A stretch of 64,000 nucleotides of DNA from Panagrolaimus kolymaensis (taxonomy: Eukaryota > Nematoda > Chromadorea > Rhabditida > Panagrolaimidae), in NCBI GenBank assembly GCA_028622995.1, contig JAJQJQ010000003.1, positions 4,402,001 through 4,466,000 on the forward strand. The letters are read 5' to 3'. A program made the translations under genes and the position numbers. The number at the start of each line of letters is the position of its first letter. Position 1 is the first letter of the stretch. The notes below the pieces were generated by a model. The model saw nothing but the letters and a program-made list of their open reading frames with translations, was not told where the DNA came from and ran no database searches. Below are positions 48,776-59,612 of this stretch, one piece after another.

Positions 48776-51700
48776 AGTTCAAAAAAGTTTATTTTTAAGA
48801 ACACAACAAATACATATTAGTAGTAAAAAACACAAACAAAAAAGTTAAACAAAAACGAGATCGACGGAAATAAGTTAGTTCAGTTTTTAATTTTTAGAAA
48901 GAAAAATGCCGGTGTTGATGATGATGGTGATGATTTTGGTTATGCCGATGATGGTGTGGAGGTGGACGATATTGTGATACATAAATTATTAAATTAGCTA
49001 TATATTTGCTAGTGAACTCTCCATTAGTATTTAACCGCAAAACTAATTCCAAGTGAACTTCTTGTGGGCCATCAAGAGAATCTCTCAAAGCAATTTGAGC
49101 TGAATTTGCTGAATCGCCTTTTTGAATTAAAAAGTTAGAACGAATTGCAGGAATAACATTTGGTGCTTCTAAGAAAAAAAAGATAGTTAAAAGTTAATGT
49201 TTGTAAAATTTTTTTAAAACCTGGTTTAGCTTTCACAACTCTCAATTCAAATTGCATTGCTGCATTGGGATTACTTGGACCTTTCATACTAAATAATGTT
49301 ACTGAAGTTCTTTGAGATGAAATGTTAACATGTTTTGGAATTGCGATATGTTCCCAACTTATATGAGCTGGATATTGTCTACATATTTGAACCGAAACTG
49401 AATCACACAACGTTGGACTTCGAACACAACGACTATGAACAACCATTGTATTAGTAAGTTAAAGAATTTTAAAAGCAAAAAGTAAACTAACTTTTTATAA
49501 TTTTTATCTGGAATGTAATTAGGTGGGCAATAAATAGCTTGGCATTTGAAACTTCCCAATGTGTTTATGCAAATATTATTGTGACCTTGGCATGCTCCTT
49601 GAGAACATTCATCAACGTCTAAAAGTGTCTCAAATATTTTTTTGGTTGGCTTAGTGACGGAACAAACCTTTGCAAGTTATTCCATCCGCTTGAATATCAT
49701 ATCCCGGTGGACAAGTACATTTAAAAGAGCCTGGAGTATTGATACAATTTCCCATACAAAGTTGGCTGCCTGATTTTGCCCAATTAGTGCATTCATCAAT
49801 ATCTTCACAAGTTGACTCATCACCACTTAATTGATATCCTCTATCGCAAATACATTGATAACTTCCAGGTGTATTCACACATTTTTGTTGGCATCTAGCT
49901 ACTCCATTTGAACATTCATCCACATCTAAAATTTTAATTTGGGCTTTTAAAAATATAAAAAGGTAAACCAACCTTCACAATTTCGTCCATCAGGAGCTAA
50001 ATAAAATCCTGGTTTGCAGAAACATTTAAAAGATCCGATGGTGTTTTCACAACTGGCATGTAAACTACACATATGACCAGCAAATTTCTTGCATTCGTCA
50101 ACATCTTCACATCTCATTGCAGTTTCATTAAATTCATATCCTGCTGAACATCGACATTTATAAGAACCGGGTAAATTTATACACATCATAGGGCCACAAT
50201 TATTCAATGTAGGAATGGCACATTCATCAATGTCTACAAATACTCTCTTGATTTTGATAGTTTTAGATAAAGGATCTCACCATTACAAAAACCAGTTTCT
50301 TTATCAATTCTATAACCAAATGAACAAAAACTGCCTTTTTCTTGGCATCTATAGCTTCCGGGAGAATTAATACATTCTTCATAAACGGTGCATCGATTAG
50401 GGGTTTCACATTCATCAACATCTTCGCATCGGCCATCTTTAGGTAAATAACCAGAAGGACAATCAATGGAAGTGCATTCACCAGTTGTTGGATTCATAAT
50501 TTCACTTTCTTCACATTTTTTTGGATCACATCGATAACTGCCTTGTGTGTTTCTGCAGTGATAAAGAGCACCACAATCATGTGTTCCCATAGTACATTCA
50601 TCGACATCTAAAGAAAAAATAACATTTTGCGGTCTTTAAAGAAAGGAAATATTATCAGTAGTGTTGTGTTAGATAAAAATCAAACCCTTGCACTCTTCAT
50701 TATCACTATCAAGGGCATATCCAGTTCCACAACTTAATGTTCGAATACATTTGAATGAACCTGGAGTGTTAAGACATCGTTGGGATTCAAGACAATCAGA
50801 CAAAAGTAGTAAACATTCATCAACATCTGTTAATAAAAATTAAACTATTTAAGTGAAAAAAAATTAGTTAATAACTAACAATCAGAAAATGTGAGCAATT
50901 ACAAAAGGTAAAATTGTGAGCACGTTAGCAATCAAGCAAGCAAATATCACAAGTTTTGGTTCTTACCAATACAGCCATCAAAATATTGATATCCTTTAGA
51001 ACATAAATGTGTATGGATATCATTTTCATAAAAGCGATCTTGATTTAACAATTGCTTGGCCATGGGTGAGATAATTTGTGATTTGCCACCAGAAAAATAA
51101 TATGGTTTTTTCTGAAGCTTTTCAATGAGGAAAGCTGGTTGTGGAACAGAATCATCATGTTTGTTTTCACAAAAATAGCCACCATTTGTGTTGACGCAAA
51201 CTTCAATTTGGGTATTGCAAGGCTCATGGTAACATTCATCGATATCTTAAGAATTCAAGCAAAAGGGAAATGAAGCGAAAAGGGATTTTTTAAGCAGTAA
51301 CATACCAATGCAAGATTCACCATCTGGACCGAGATCATATCCAGGGCGACAAGAACATTCAACAGAACTAGAACTTCCACCTCGATCATTGCAAAAATGT
51401 TCACATCTTGCTGTAAGGCAACGGTCATTGCTTTTGTTTTGGCTTATGTCAAGCCTCAATGGGCCATCGTCATCCTCTAAAAATTTGATGAAGTTGAATA
51501 AATACCCAATTCATTAAATTTTTACCATAATCATTAGTTCGATTAAGTTTACAGCAATCATTAAAAGATTTTAAGCATACTGTACTAAACCCTTTTGGCG
51601 CTATACACGATTCATTTCTCGCAACTAAATCTTTTGCAAGTAAGCAACAATCACAACATTCCTAAAATTATTTTAACTCATTATTATTTTTAATTATTTT

Positions 51701-52001
51701 TGGTCAAAAATCGCCTGACTCGTTCAATACCGCCACCTTGGCCATTAACATTCATAGAACAATATCCATGACGTTTAGCAAGTTTTGTTCCTGCATTGCA
51801 GCTGCTATCTAATAAAGCCCGCAAGCAACAAATTGAAGCTGTTCTTGAGCAAGTTATTGATGAACCTGCAGAACGAAGAGCAAGACAAGTGCTTGTTTCC
51901 ATGTAGTGTTTAGCTCCTCCACCGCAACATCTGGATAATTCATTTGCAGAAATTGTTGCAATTAAAAATAAAACTAAAAAAACTTTGAAAATCTGCATCA
52001 T
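48292..52001 (-). CDS. fibulin-1, secreted matrix protein with alternative C-termini
   Basis: Extracellular basement-membrane glycoprotein. It starts with a signal peptide ([15 protein letters not shown]) and Cys-rich anaphylatoxin-like modules ([31 protein letters not shown]) in exons 52001-51720 and 51661-51526. About nine EGF modules follow (approximately 51477-49492), most calcium-binding with DVDEC/DIDEC starts and the NTxGSYxC hydroxylation pattern. Two C-terminal fibulin domains then exist as separate exon sets: approximately 49447-48894, ending IIYVSQY plus a His-rich tail with its own stop; and approximately 48775-48292, ending VDVSRFPF. Each is a complete fibulin-type domain, so they must be alternatives, like the 1C/1D forms known for animal fibulin-1. 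Boundaries of several EGF exons are approximate. The gene has normal motifs and no visible breaks. Confidence 0.9.
48894..49169 (-). other. alternative terminal exon A of fibulin (1D-like), His-rich tail
   Basis: Encodes the second half of one fibulin C-domain ([35 protein letters not shown]) and then a PPP plus His/Asn/Arg-rich tail ending HFSF before a stop at 48894. Fibulin C-domains usually end directly after the VSxYxF-like strand; the added roughly 20 residue His-rich tail is unusual. Label 1D is tentative. Confidence 0.7.
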
Positions 52002-54197
52002 TATTAAAAAATGATAGTCTCACCAATAAAATAAAATATTAGTTTTATCATTTTTCTTTTATTTTTGAGGACGTCCTAGAAACGCGGTTTTTCCTAAAAA
52101 AAATTTAAAATGGAAAAAACTGAAAGCGTTCTTTCTTTTTTATCTAGCGTCTCCAAATATTGCGTAAGTGCGCAAATATTTATTTGATGGTCAAACACGT
52201 TTGTATTTTATTGCGTCGTGATTAAACACAAAATGACCAGACGGCAAAGGTGAAAGTGGAAGGGTGTAAAATGAGAAAGAGAAAGTTCACATAATATTTG
52301 CATAAAAAAAACTTTTTTTCATAACGTTCATTCAGCTTATCATTTATTGTATTTAGGAAAAACGTGAATGTTTGTCAAAAAAAAAAGAAATAAATCGAAC
52401 GTTTATGGAACTGCTTTCGCTTTTAAAACATGACTTTACTATCCGTGAGTCTTTTTTTCAAGGAGTTAGGAATTAAAATAATTCAAAGTAAAAAAATAAT
52501 TTCAATAATAAAGAGATTAAAAAAATAATCATTAAAGAGTAAAAGAAAAAAGAAAAGAGTAAAGAGCATAAATAAAAAATACTTCCAAGCAGTCAATCAA
52601 CCGCTAAACTAAAAAAAATGTTCATGAGTTTGATCCTATGATAAAATAGAGAGAAGTATTTTTTTTGATAAGCACACGCACATATTTTAGGTGCAGTCAG
52701 TAATAAACCTGCCAACTTCAAAAAGACAAAGCGGTTATTTTATTTTTGGAACAATAAAAAATTAAAAATACAAAAAATACTTTGGCTCCACGTTTTTTTG
52801 TGTTTCGCAAAAAGAAGGGAAAGATCTTTTTTTTCAAATTTATATTTTATTTTAAAAATAATTAAATAAATATATGTTCATCATACTTGTTGCATCTAAT
52901 AAGCAAAACAACAAGGAAAAAAGTTGTTGTTTCGATAATCTTTTTGGATTTTTGGAGAAAAAAATCTCTTCTTATTTAAGGGATATTAAATTTCACGCGA
53001 GGGAGGGCTAAAAATCGTTTTCTCATGCTTTACTTACTACTTACGTGTTTTAAATTGAAGCGAGGAGAATAAGAAGAATAAAAAAGAAAGAATAAGATTT
53101 CAAACCAAAAATATGCAAGCAAAACAAGAAAAAGTCAATCAGTAATCAACAAAACATGTGTCTTCTCAAATTTAAAAGAAAATATGCTTGAATGAATGGA
53201 ATAAAATCTATCTGAGCCTCTCTTGTTTCTGGATGAAATAAAACAAATAAGCAAATTAAATTGCAATAAAATCGGCGAAAAAGTTAGTCATAAAAAAAGA
53301 GTCACAAAGTCGGCATTTTACTTGTGTTTCAACACTTTTTTTCGACGATTAAAAATGTCTTAGGTTTTTTATTTTGCAACAATTAAAAGTACAGTTGCGA
53401 ATAATCGCTTTCTCTCGAAAAAAAGAAGCTACTATTCGGTCACGATTTCTGGTAGTTTTAGCCAAGTCAAGTGCCGTCAAAACAAATCTGATCAAATTTC
53501 GGTGCAATGCCGTGTCGGTTGTTGTTGCTATTTAAAAAAAACATGGCTGTTTTTTAAAGAATTGCATTTTTTGTTAAATTTTTTTATTCACTGATTTGCA
53601 GCAATAATTAATTTGAAAAAATAAAAAAACATCTGGAACAAAATTTGTTTGATTAATTATATTTAATATTAAAAAATGTAAAACTATAGCAACTATAGTT
53701 TTGTTACAATTTTTAATCACTTTTCTTAAGAAGTACATATAAAAAAATAAAGTAACTTTTAAATTTCAATTAGATAGATAATAAACTGAAATTGAAATCT
53801 ATGTATTGTAAATCAAATTTGATTTTAATGAAAAGGAAATTTTAATTGTTTTTTTCTGATTACAAATCACTCACATAAAGCTTGTAACCTATTATTATTA
53901 GCAATATCATAAATCTTTTTTTAGTTTGTTAAATTTTTATTAAATGTATCGGAATTAAAATGGCTAAGAAAAAATAAATACAAATCATGTTTTCATCACA
54001 CTCGACTTGTTTTTTTCCTTAATCGCCTTCCTTGATAGTTGTCAAAATTTATCCTCAATCAAAGGAACAAAATTTTTTTTATCTATGTGTATTTTCCTCT
54101 ATTGAACTGTGAATACATATCAAAAATATTAAACTAACTTTATTATTATATTAAAAACACAAATAAATTAAATAATCAGAATAAATAAATAAATGAA
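52002..54197. other. 2.2-kb spacer upstream of fibulin
   Basis: No gene supported. A-rich on + (T-rich on the fibulin sense strand), grading to mixed AT sequence after 53600 that likely includes the 3' flank of the membrane-protein gene at 54198. No RNA gene or long repeat recognised. Confidence 0.55.
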
Positions 54198-56676
54198 CTA
54201 TTTTTTGCCCTTCTTTTTCTTTGATGGAGTTTCAAAATCAGAGTTGACTGTAAAGTATTTAGTTCCTTTGGTTCCACCATCAACCGAAGCATCTTTTGTT
54301 CTTTTGGTAACATTTGCAGTTGCAGTTGTTTCACCACCAACAGTTTCCGTTACAGATGGATTCTTTAGAGTTTTAGACTTCTTGATAGACTTGACGTTTG
54401 ATTGTTCTGTAGGAGCTACCGTTGTCGCTTCGGTTACATTTTCCATTTCAGCATCATTCATTTTTCGGTTTGCACCACGACGTTCAAAGATAATCAAAAT
54501 GATGAATACAATTAACAAAAGAACATCAATAAGGATCAATAGGATGAGACACCAAAAGCAATCATCGATATATGACCAGCAAGAACCATTTGCTTGAGTT
54601 GTAGCAGTTAGTTTTGACGATTTTTCATCATTTGTTGAGTTTGATGGTGATGGCAATGACGTTGATGAAGAAGCATTTGCACTTGTAACATTTTCAGTTG
54701 AATTTGATGGTGGTGTAATTGAAGACGATGAAATTGGAGGTTGAGTAGTTGGTTCAGGAGTTGTTGGCGCTTCTGATGATGACGGTGGTTCAAGAGGTGG
54801 TGTAGTAGAAGTTGAAGGAGCTTGAGTGGATGTAGTTGTTGGCTTTTCAGTCGTTGATGTTGTAGGTAGTTCTGTAGTACAAGTTGACATTGGAGGATAT
54901 GGAGGAGTTGGAGGATCTGGCGATACGATAGGACCAGTCACTAAAAATTAAACTATGTAAGACTAGAAAAGAATATGAACACAAACAAACTTTTTGCAGC
55001 TGGAATATTAAAGGTGATCCAATCTTCTTTAACATACATCATGGGAAGTATTTTAGAGTTTGGATCATATATACACTTTGTATAATAAACATGATTATCT
55101 TCTAAATATAGCTTTGTATTAAGTGGTAATCATCGTGAAAGTACAATAGTAAAGTAAGATAATCAAAATTTACTGTAGTGACCGATAAAACCAAGATTAT
55201 TATCAGGATGCCGTCCATAAACAAAAACTTGTCCACCGTAACTTTGAAAAATAGGCCAGAAATCCTTATGAAAGCGTTCTTTTCGTGATGCTTGTAAAAG
55301 ATCTTTGTTAAATTCTGGCAGAACATATCCATATATTTTTTCAGGAGTTGCAAGAGGATCATCTTCTTTGAACTTATAAAAGTGAGCTTCAGCTGAAAAA
55401 TAACTTATATAAAGTTTAAGAAGTCCAAAAATAACTTACGATCATGTTCCATATTTCCATCCCAATATAAAGAAACGAAGCAACCAAATAATGAATCAAA
55501 AGTAAAAAACTTCAAAAGATAATTAGAAGTCGGATAAATTTCAAGCAAATGAAAGCCAATATCTTTTTTCTTTATTTCAAAATTTTTGCCATCTCTAGGT
55601 TCATCAGCCCAATAACCATTAAGCTAAAAAACATATTAATTCATTTAATAAGGAAAGGTTAATAAAAGGATAAAGTTATTAAAATAAAGTTGGACATTTT
55701 TCGAAATAATGAGCAGAGATTACATTTAAAAAAAAAAGTGACTCACCATTTCATCTAAGTTCGTAGAATACATACAAATATATTGTTTATCTTTAATGAA
55801 CATCCAAGCATATTTATTATATTTTTGATTGTAATTACCAACAAGATCATACATATCACCTTCTTCATGCTCATCAATTACTAAAAAAACAACTTTGATA
55901 ATTATGATTTCTCAAAAACATACAAACAAAAACGTACTTGGACGATGACCTTTACAACGAAATAATTTATCATAAACCCCAGCCCAAGAAAATTTCCTAA
56001 AAGATAAAAAAAACTTTAATTCATATTTTTGTTTTTATGAAACTTTCGGTAAACTTGGCGAATTTGAATCAGAATCACCAGTGGCTATATGAATATCCAT
56101 TATAGTCTGACCCATAAGTCCCCGTGTAAATTTCCACCAAAAATAGAATACAGGAAAGCCAAGTCTTTCAAATGGAATATCAGTATTTATTGATTTATCT
56201 TTGAGAATTGCGAGATCCACTTTTCTGTTTGAGTCTTTACTAAAATAATATTATTAAAGAACCAAGAAAAAATATATTTTTTAGTTTTAGATTTTTAAGA
56301 GTAACACAAACTACTATATCATGCTTTAAAGCATTTAACACCGTCATATTATTTTATAAAGATACAGAACAAAATGATAAATTCAAAAACAACTCAAGTC
56401 AAAAACTTACAATGTATCAACGTTCTTATGTCTTTTTAAAAGATGAAATTGAGCATTGGGATCATCCAAACATGAATGAGTACCTCCTTGATTTTGAAGA
56501 CTGCAGTAATAAATTTGGATATAATCAAACCAAGGCTCCCCACTGATTACATAATAATATACTTCATCACCACCACAAGAAACATGAGAGACGAAGAGAA
56601 CGAAGAAAAGTTTGAGAAACAGCAACAATTTACAACCACCATTTTTTGAAAGCAGCAACATTTTTAATCTCACCAC
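54198..56676 (-). CDS. secreted-type ectodomain with Ser/Thr/Pro stalk, single-pass membrane protein; family unknown
   Basis: I do not recognise the family. Coding blocks on the minus strand: about 56676-56411 (signal peptide ending VSHVSCGG), 56239-56044, about 55998-55938, 55880-55748, 55622-55441, 55392-55170, about 55130-54990, and 54941-54198. The ectodomain has paired Cys and many aromatic residues and no named domain I can see. The last exon is a Thr/Ser/Pro-rich, probably O-glycosylated stalk with NxS/T sites, a transmembrane helix (about 54555-54490, WCLILLILIDVLLLIVFIIL), and a basic Lys-rich cytoplasmic tail ending KKKKGKK. Some exon joins, notably after 56044, do not keep phase with simple GT-AG choices, so the model is approximate. 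Several exons read as one gene because they share strand, spacing and coding character. Confidence 0.6.
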
Positions 56677-56862
56677 CTTGCAACAGGAAAAATATGCAAC
56701 AATGAAAATATTGTTTTGTATGAAAAATCATTTTTGCAAAAATGAGTCGAAAAAAATGAAAAATAAATTACTAAATTTGCATATGGGAAGGCATCATGCG
56801 ACTTTTTAAGGACTTTCAAAAAAATGGTGGAAACTAAGATTAATAATAACACTAGGCAAGAA

Positions 56863-56879
56863 GCGGCCCTCCGGGCCGC
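56863..56879. repeat. perfect GC hairpin, 7-bp stem, 3-base loop
   Basis: GCGGCCC (56863-56869), loop TCC, GGGCCGC (56873-56879). Very GC-rich for this window. On the minus strand it is followed by TTCTTGC then CTAG at 56855-56852. Confidence 0.85.
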
Positions 56880-57305
56880 GATCTCTATTTGTTTTAATAT
56901 TATAAAGATTAATAATTTAATTAAATTGATGTAATTTTTTTTATTTACATCATAGTTTGAAATCGTATGCCATAAAATCCTCCTCCTTCTCATCCTTGGG
57001 ATCTAAGATCCTCATCCCATATACTCAAGGTCCTCTTACCGGCAGCTAATGTCTTTATCCCAGCGATAGAAAATACCAATAAAGTCTCCACGGCTTTTGA
57101 AAATATTTATTTAAGGAATGAAAAATTCGCCTTAAAATTTCCCCAGCACAAACCGTTTCCGTCATAGCCTGATGCTTCCTTACATTCCTACAATTAAGAT
57201 CCACCAAATCCTTCTAAAGAACCCAAAATAGTTTAAAGCCCTACACTAACAACATCCACTCGCTTCTTTCTCATAAAATAAATTTAATTTTCAATTGTCA
57301 CGCGA

Positions 57306-57318
57306 CAGCCTTCGGCTG
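57306..57318. repeat. short hairpin, 5-bp stem, 3-base loop
   Basis: CAGCC (57306-57310), loop TTC, GGCTG (57314-57318). Same style as the GC hairpin 440 bases away. Confidence 0.7.
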
Positions 57319-57341
57319 ACCATGAAAGCTATTTTATACAT

Positions 57342-57600
57342 TCCTTTGGCATTTTTAGAACCTTTTAATATCTTTGATAGCTCAAAATCAATCGCCACTA
57401 ATCAATGTTTCATTATATTTTACTTTCTACAATAAATGCCCTATAAGTTGCTCAAGAAATTTCCCTAACATTTTCCATAGAATATATGCATTAACCCTGA
57501 ACGATTTGGGTATATTTGGATCCTTTGGTTCCTATAGTTTTTTGAATCTTTAGTATCTTTGGGTAATTGAAAATCAACCGCCACTCATCACCGCTTCATT
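57342..57600. repeat. diverged direct repeat, period about 180-185 bases
   Basis: TCCTTTGG... followed by ATCTTTG, AAAATCAATCGCCACTAATCA and TTCATT at 57342-57411 recurs as TCCTTTGG... ATCTTTG, AAAATCAACCGCCACTCATCA and TTCATT at 57521-57600. The copies are similar but not identical. Confidence 0.7.
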
Positions 57601-57829
57601 TTTATGCAATGAAAATCAAACTTCATTCCTCACGCATTCATTCATTTTTATATGCTAATTTTTTCATTTTTATTGAATTTTCCCATGGTAGATTTCCAGG
57701 CTTCCACAGCCAATCAAAATTACTAGGAAGGATAGCTTTATTCAAATTTAACAAGGCAAGAAGCGGTTCTCCGGTTCGATATATACTTTTTTTCTACACT
57801 TTATTTTTTTTTAATTATTGCAAAAAAAA

Positions 57830-57867
57830 CTAGGCAACACACGGGCATTGACTGTAATTCGTGTTGC
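57830..57867. repeat. CTAG-flanked stem-loop, 7-bp stem
   Basis: GCAACAC (57834-57840) pairs with GTGTTGC (57861-57867) across a 20-base loop; CTAG (57830-57833) abuts the left arm. The sequence TTGCCTAGT on the minus strand is shared with the end near 56852. Confidence 0.7.
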
Positions 57868-57916
57868 GTTTAAATTTTAAAATACGAATATAAAAAGAAA
57901 TTATTAAAACAAATAT

Positions 57917-58684
57917 TTAAAGAAGCTCTCCGTTTAGTGATGTTTGAGTTCGTTGTCGTCGTCCATTACCGGTGTCATTCCCACAGATTCTTTCTTGAAG
58001 CTCTTTATCCAATGAGTTAAAATCAGATTCAACTAATTCGTTGTTAATATTTCCATTTGATTGTTTTTGACGAAGAGTTTTTGTATCTGACGCTGAAACC
58101 AATACTACTGATGAAAGGGGAGAACTCAATGATGATTTTGATATTTTCTGAGAATCAATAGCTTCAACCAAGTAAGGTTGTTTATTAGTTTTTTTGTTAG
58201 CACATCTGATGTTTTGTGCATTCTTGGTAGCCAATAGTTCTTCAGGAACAAATTTAGTCAATAAATTAGAAACTTGAGCTTTTTGTTGTAATATTCGGTG
58301 GTGATCATTTTTCTTTGGAGAATGAGTAATAATGGGTTTAGATTTGGCGGGAATTAAAGCAGATGCTTTTTCGATGTCATTGCTCTTAATATTTTTTACA
58401 CGACAAAATAAATAAAAAATGATGGCTAAACATAAGCACAGTATCAAAACAAAAAGAATTAAAATTAAAAATATCATAATTTTCATGGAAGTAGGGAGAT
58501 TAAAATCTATTTGCATTTTTCCTGGATCATTCTAAATTATTTGTCTATTAAAAGAAAATTATTATGTTACACTTACACGATAATCTTGACTACCAAAATA
58601 ATTAGTTAAAGCAGTAAATAAAGAATTTAAGCGTGCATCACCACTTAATTGAACATTCCCTTCAAACTTCTGAATTTGGGACAT
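57917..58684 (-). CDS. small single-pass membrane protein, about 240 aa, family unknown
   Basis: Two exons: about 58684-58578 (starts MSQIQKFEGNVQLSGD, donor CGT|GTAAGT) and about 58530-57917 (acceptor TTTAG then AATGATCC), read in one frame. An about 40-50 residue N-terminal part precedes a strongly hydrophobic helix (KIMIFLILILFVLILCLCLA) and a basic stop-transfer; the remaining 160 residues are polar, Ser/Asn/Lys/Gln-rich and probably cytoplasmic. No signal peptide precedes the helix, so it may be a type III or II single-pass protein. I see no known domain. Strand is the same as the DUF4139 gene upstream of it. Confidence 0.6.
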
Positions 58685-59351
58685 AATTGTGAATAATATT
58701 TATTAAGAAATGATGAATTCTAAAAGTTTACTTTTTTAACACTGATAGTTAAAAATAAAAATGAATATTAAAATTTTTCTCGTTGAATGTAATTCAAACT
58801 AGAAAAAACTAAGGGTTACAAAAAAACAAAAGGTTTAAAATAATGCAAGTTTTTTAAAGAAGCGAACACCTCTTCTTTCTACCATCGTTTGCTGATTCAA
58901 GTATGTGAGTAAACCAAGAATGAAACTAAACAAAATTTTCCTTTTGTTTTCAAAAAGTTAAACGTTAAAAAATGGAGAAAAACAACATTATTTCTTATAT
59001 TTTAAAACAAAATTACGATTTAAAAAACTATAATAAATTGAAGAATCTTAGTGTCTTAGTAAAAAATGGATAGTAAAAACAAATTTGAAATTGGTTTTAA
59101 TTTTACAGGACATCTAAAAACTTGGGTATTGTAACAAATTCAAGTTACAAGCAATTATATTTTTTTGTAATCTAAACATTCACACTTTATTTCTTCTTCT
59201 GGACTTTCTTTCATCACAAGAGATTAGAAAAAATAATTTATTAAAACTTTTAAAACATATTAATTAATATTTTTATCGTAATAAAGCTCATTGAATTGGA
59301 CCAATAATGGATTTATCAATTAATCCATTAATAAGATAAAATTTATTTTAA
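58685..59351. other. AT-rich spacer
   Basis: No coding frame or RNA gene recognised. An AATAAA signal for the minus-strand exon ending at 59352 lies at 59342-59347. Confidence 0.6.
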
Positions 59352-59494
59352 TCAACCACAATTTTTAAGAATGAAAAGAGGATGATGGTCAGTGGGAAAT
59401 GGTTTGGGATTTGTAACTTCAAGTCCAGCAGCTCCAAACACATTTTCCGAAAGAGCTTTATAAAGATCATTGTGATTTACAATACTTCCTCTTA
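59352..59494 (-). CDS. orphan C-terminal exon, possibly an alternative end of the DUF4139 gene
   Basis: Minus-strand reading (about 47 codons) SIVNHNDLYKALSENVFGAA, then LEVTNPKPFPTDHHPLFIL and a TGA at 59354-59352, followed by AATAAA within 5 bases of the stop. It looks like real protein rather than low complexity but has no start or obvious own gene. A GTGATC donor inside the final codons of the DUF4139 gene (after 59630) joins in phase to an acceptor at 59490-59489, which would replace that protein's last residues with this sequence. The donor is weak; an unrelated gene remnant is also possible. Confidence 0.4.
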
Positions 59495-59612
59495 ACAAAA
59501 ATTTTAATTGTTTTTACTTATTTATTATTAATATGCATATATAGATAAAATTTAAAAGATAGCCTTTATAAAAAGTTTAAAAAAAGCTCGATTCAAAAAA
59601 TACTGAATAAAT

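Larger units (their letters stand above)
56852..57867. mobile_element. repeat-rich block, possible non-autonomous Helitron-like or other mobile element
   Basis: About 1 kb that differs from surrounding AT-rich spacer: mixed composition, short perfect hairpins with 3-base loops, a duplicated 'caagaagcgg..ctccgg' box (56857 and 57754) and a diverged internal direct repeat. On the minus strand a GC hairpin is followed by TTCTTGC, CTAG and T, similar to the hairpin-CTRR-T end of Helitrons, though the 7-base spacer is shorter than usual. A second hairpin abuts CTAGT at 57830-57833. No transposase is encoded. Assignment is inference. Confidence 0.4.

Noticed and set aside
54193..54597. 134-codon plus-strand frame
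   Set aside because: Antisense shadow of the stalk/TM exon, whose coding strand has a signal-to-tail membrane protein layout.
57760..57782. tRNA B-box-like GGTTCGA
   Set aside because: Following bases do not fit the B-box and no cloverleaf with an A-box could be drawn.
57567..57833. 88-codon plus-strand frame in the repeat block
   Set aside because: Covers the direct repeat and second hairpin box; no domain, likely non-coding element sequence.
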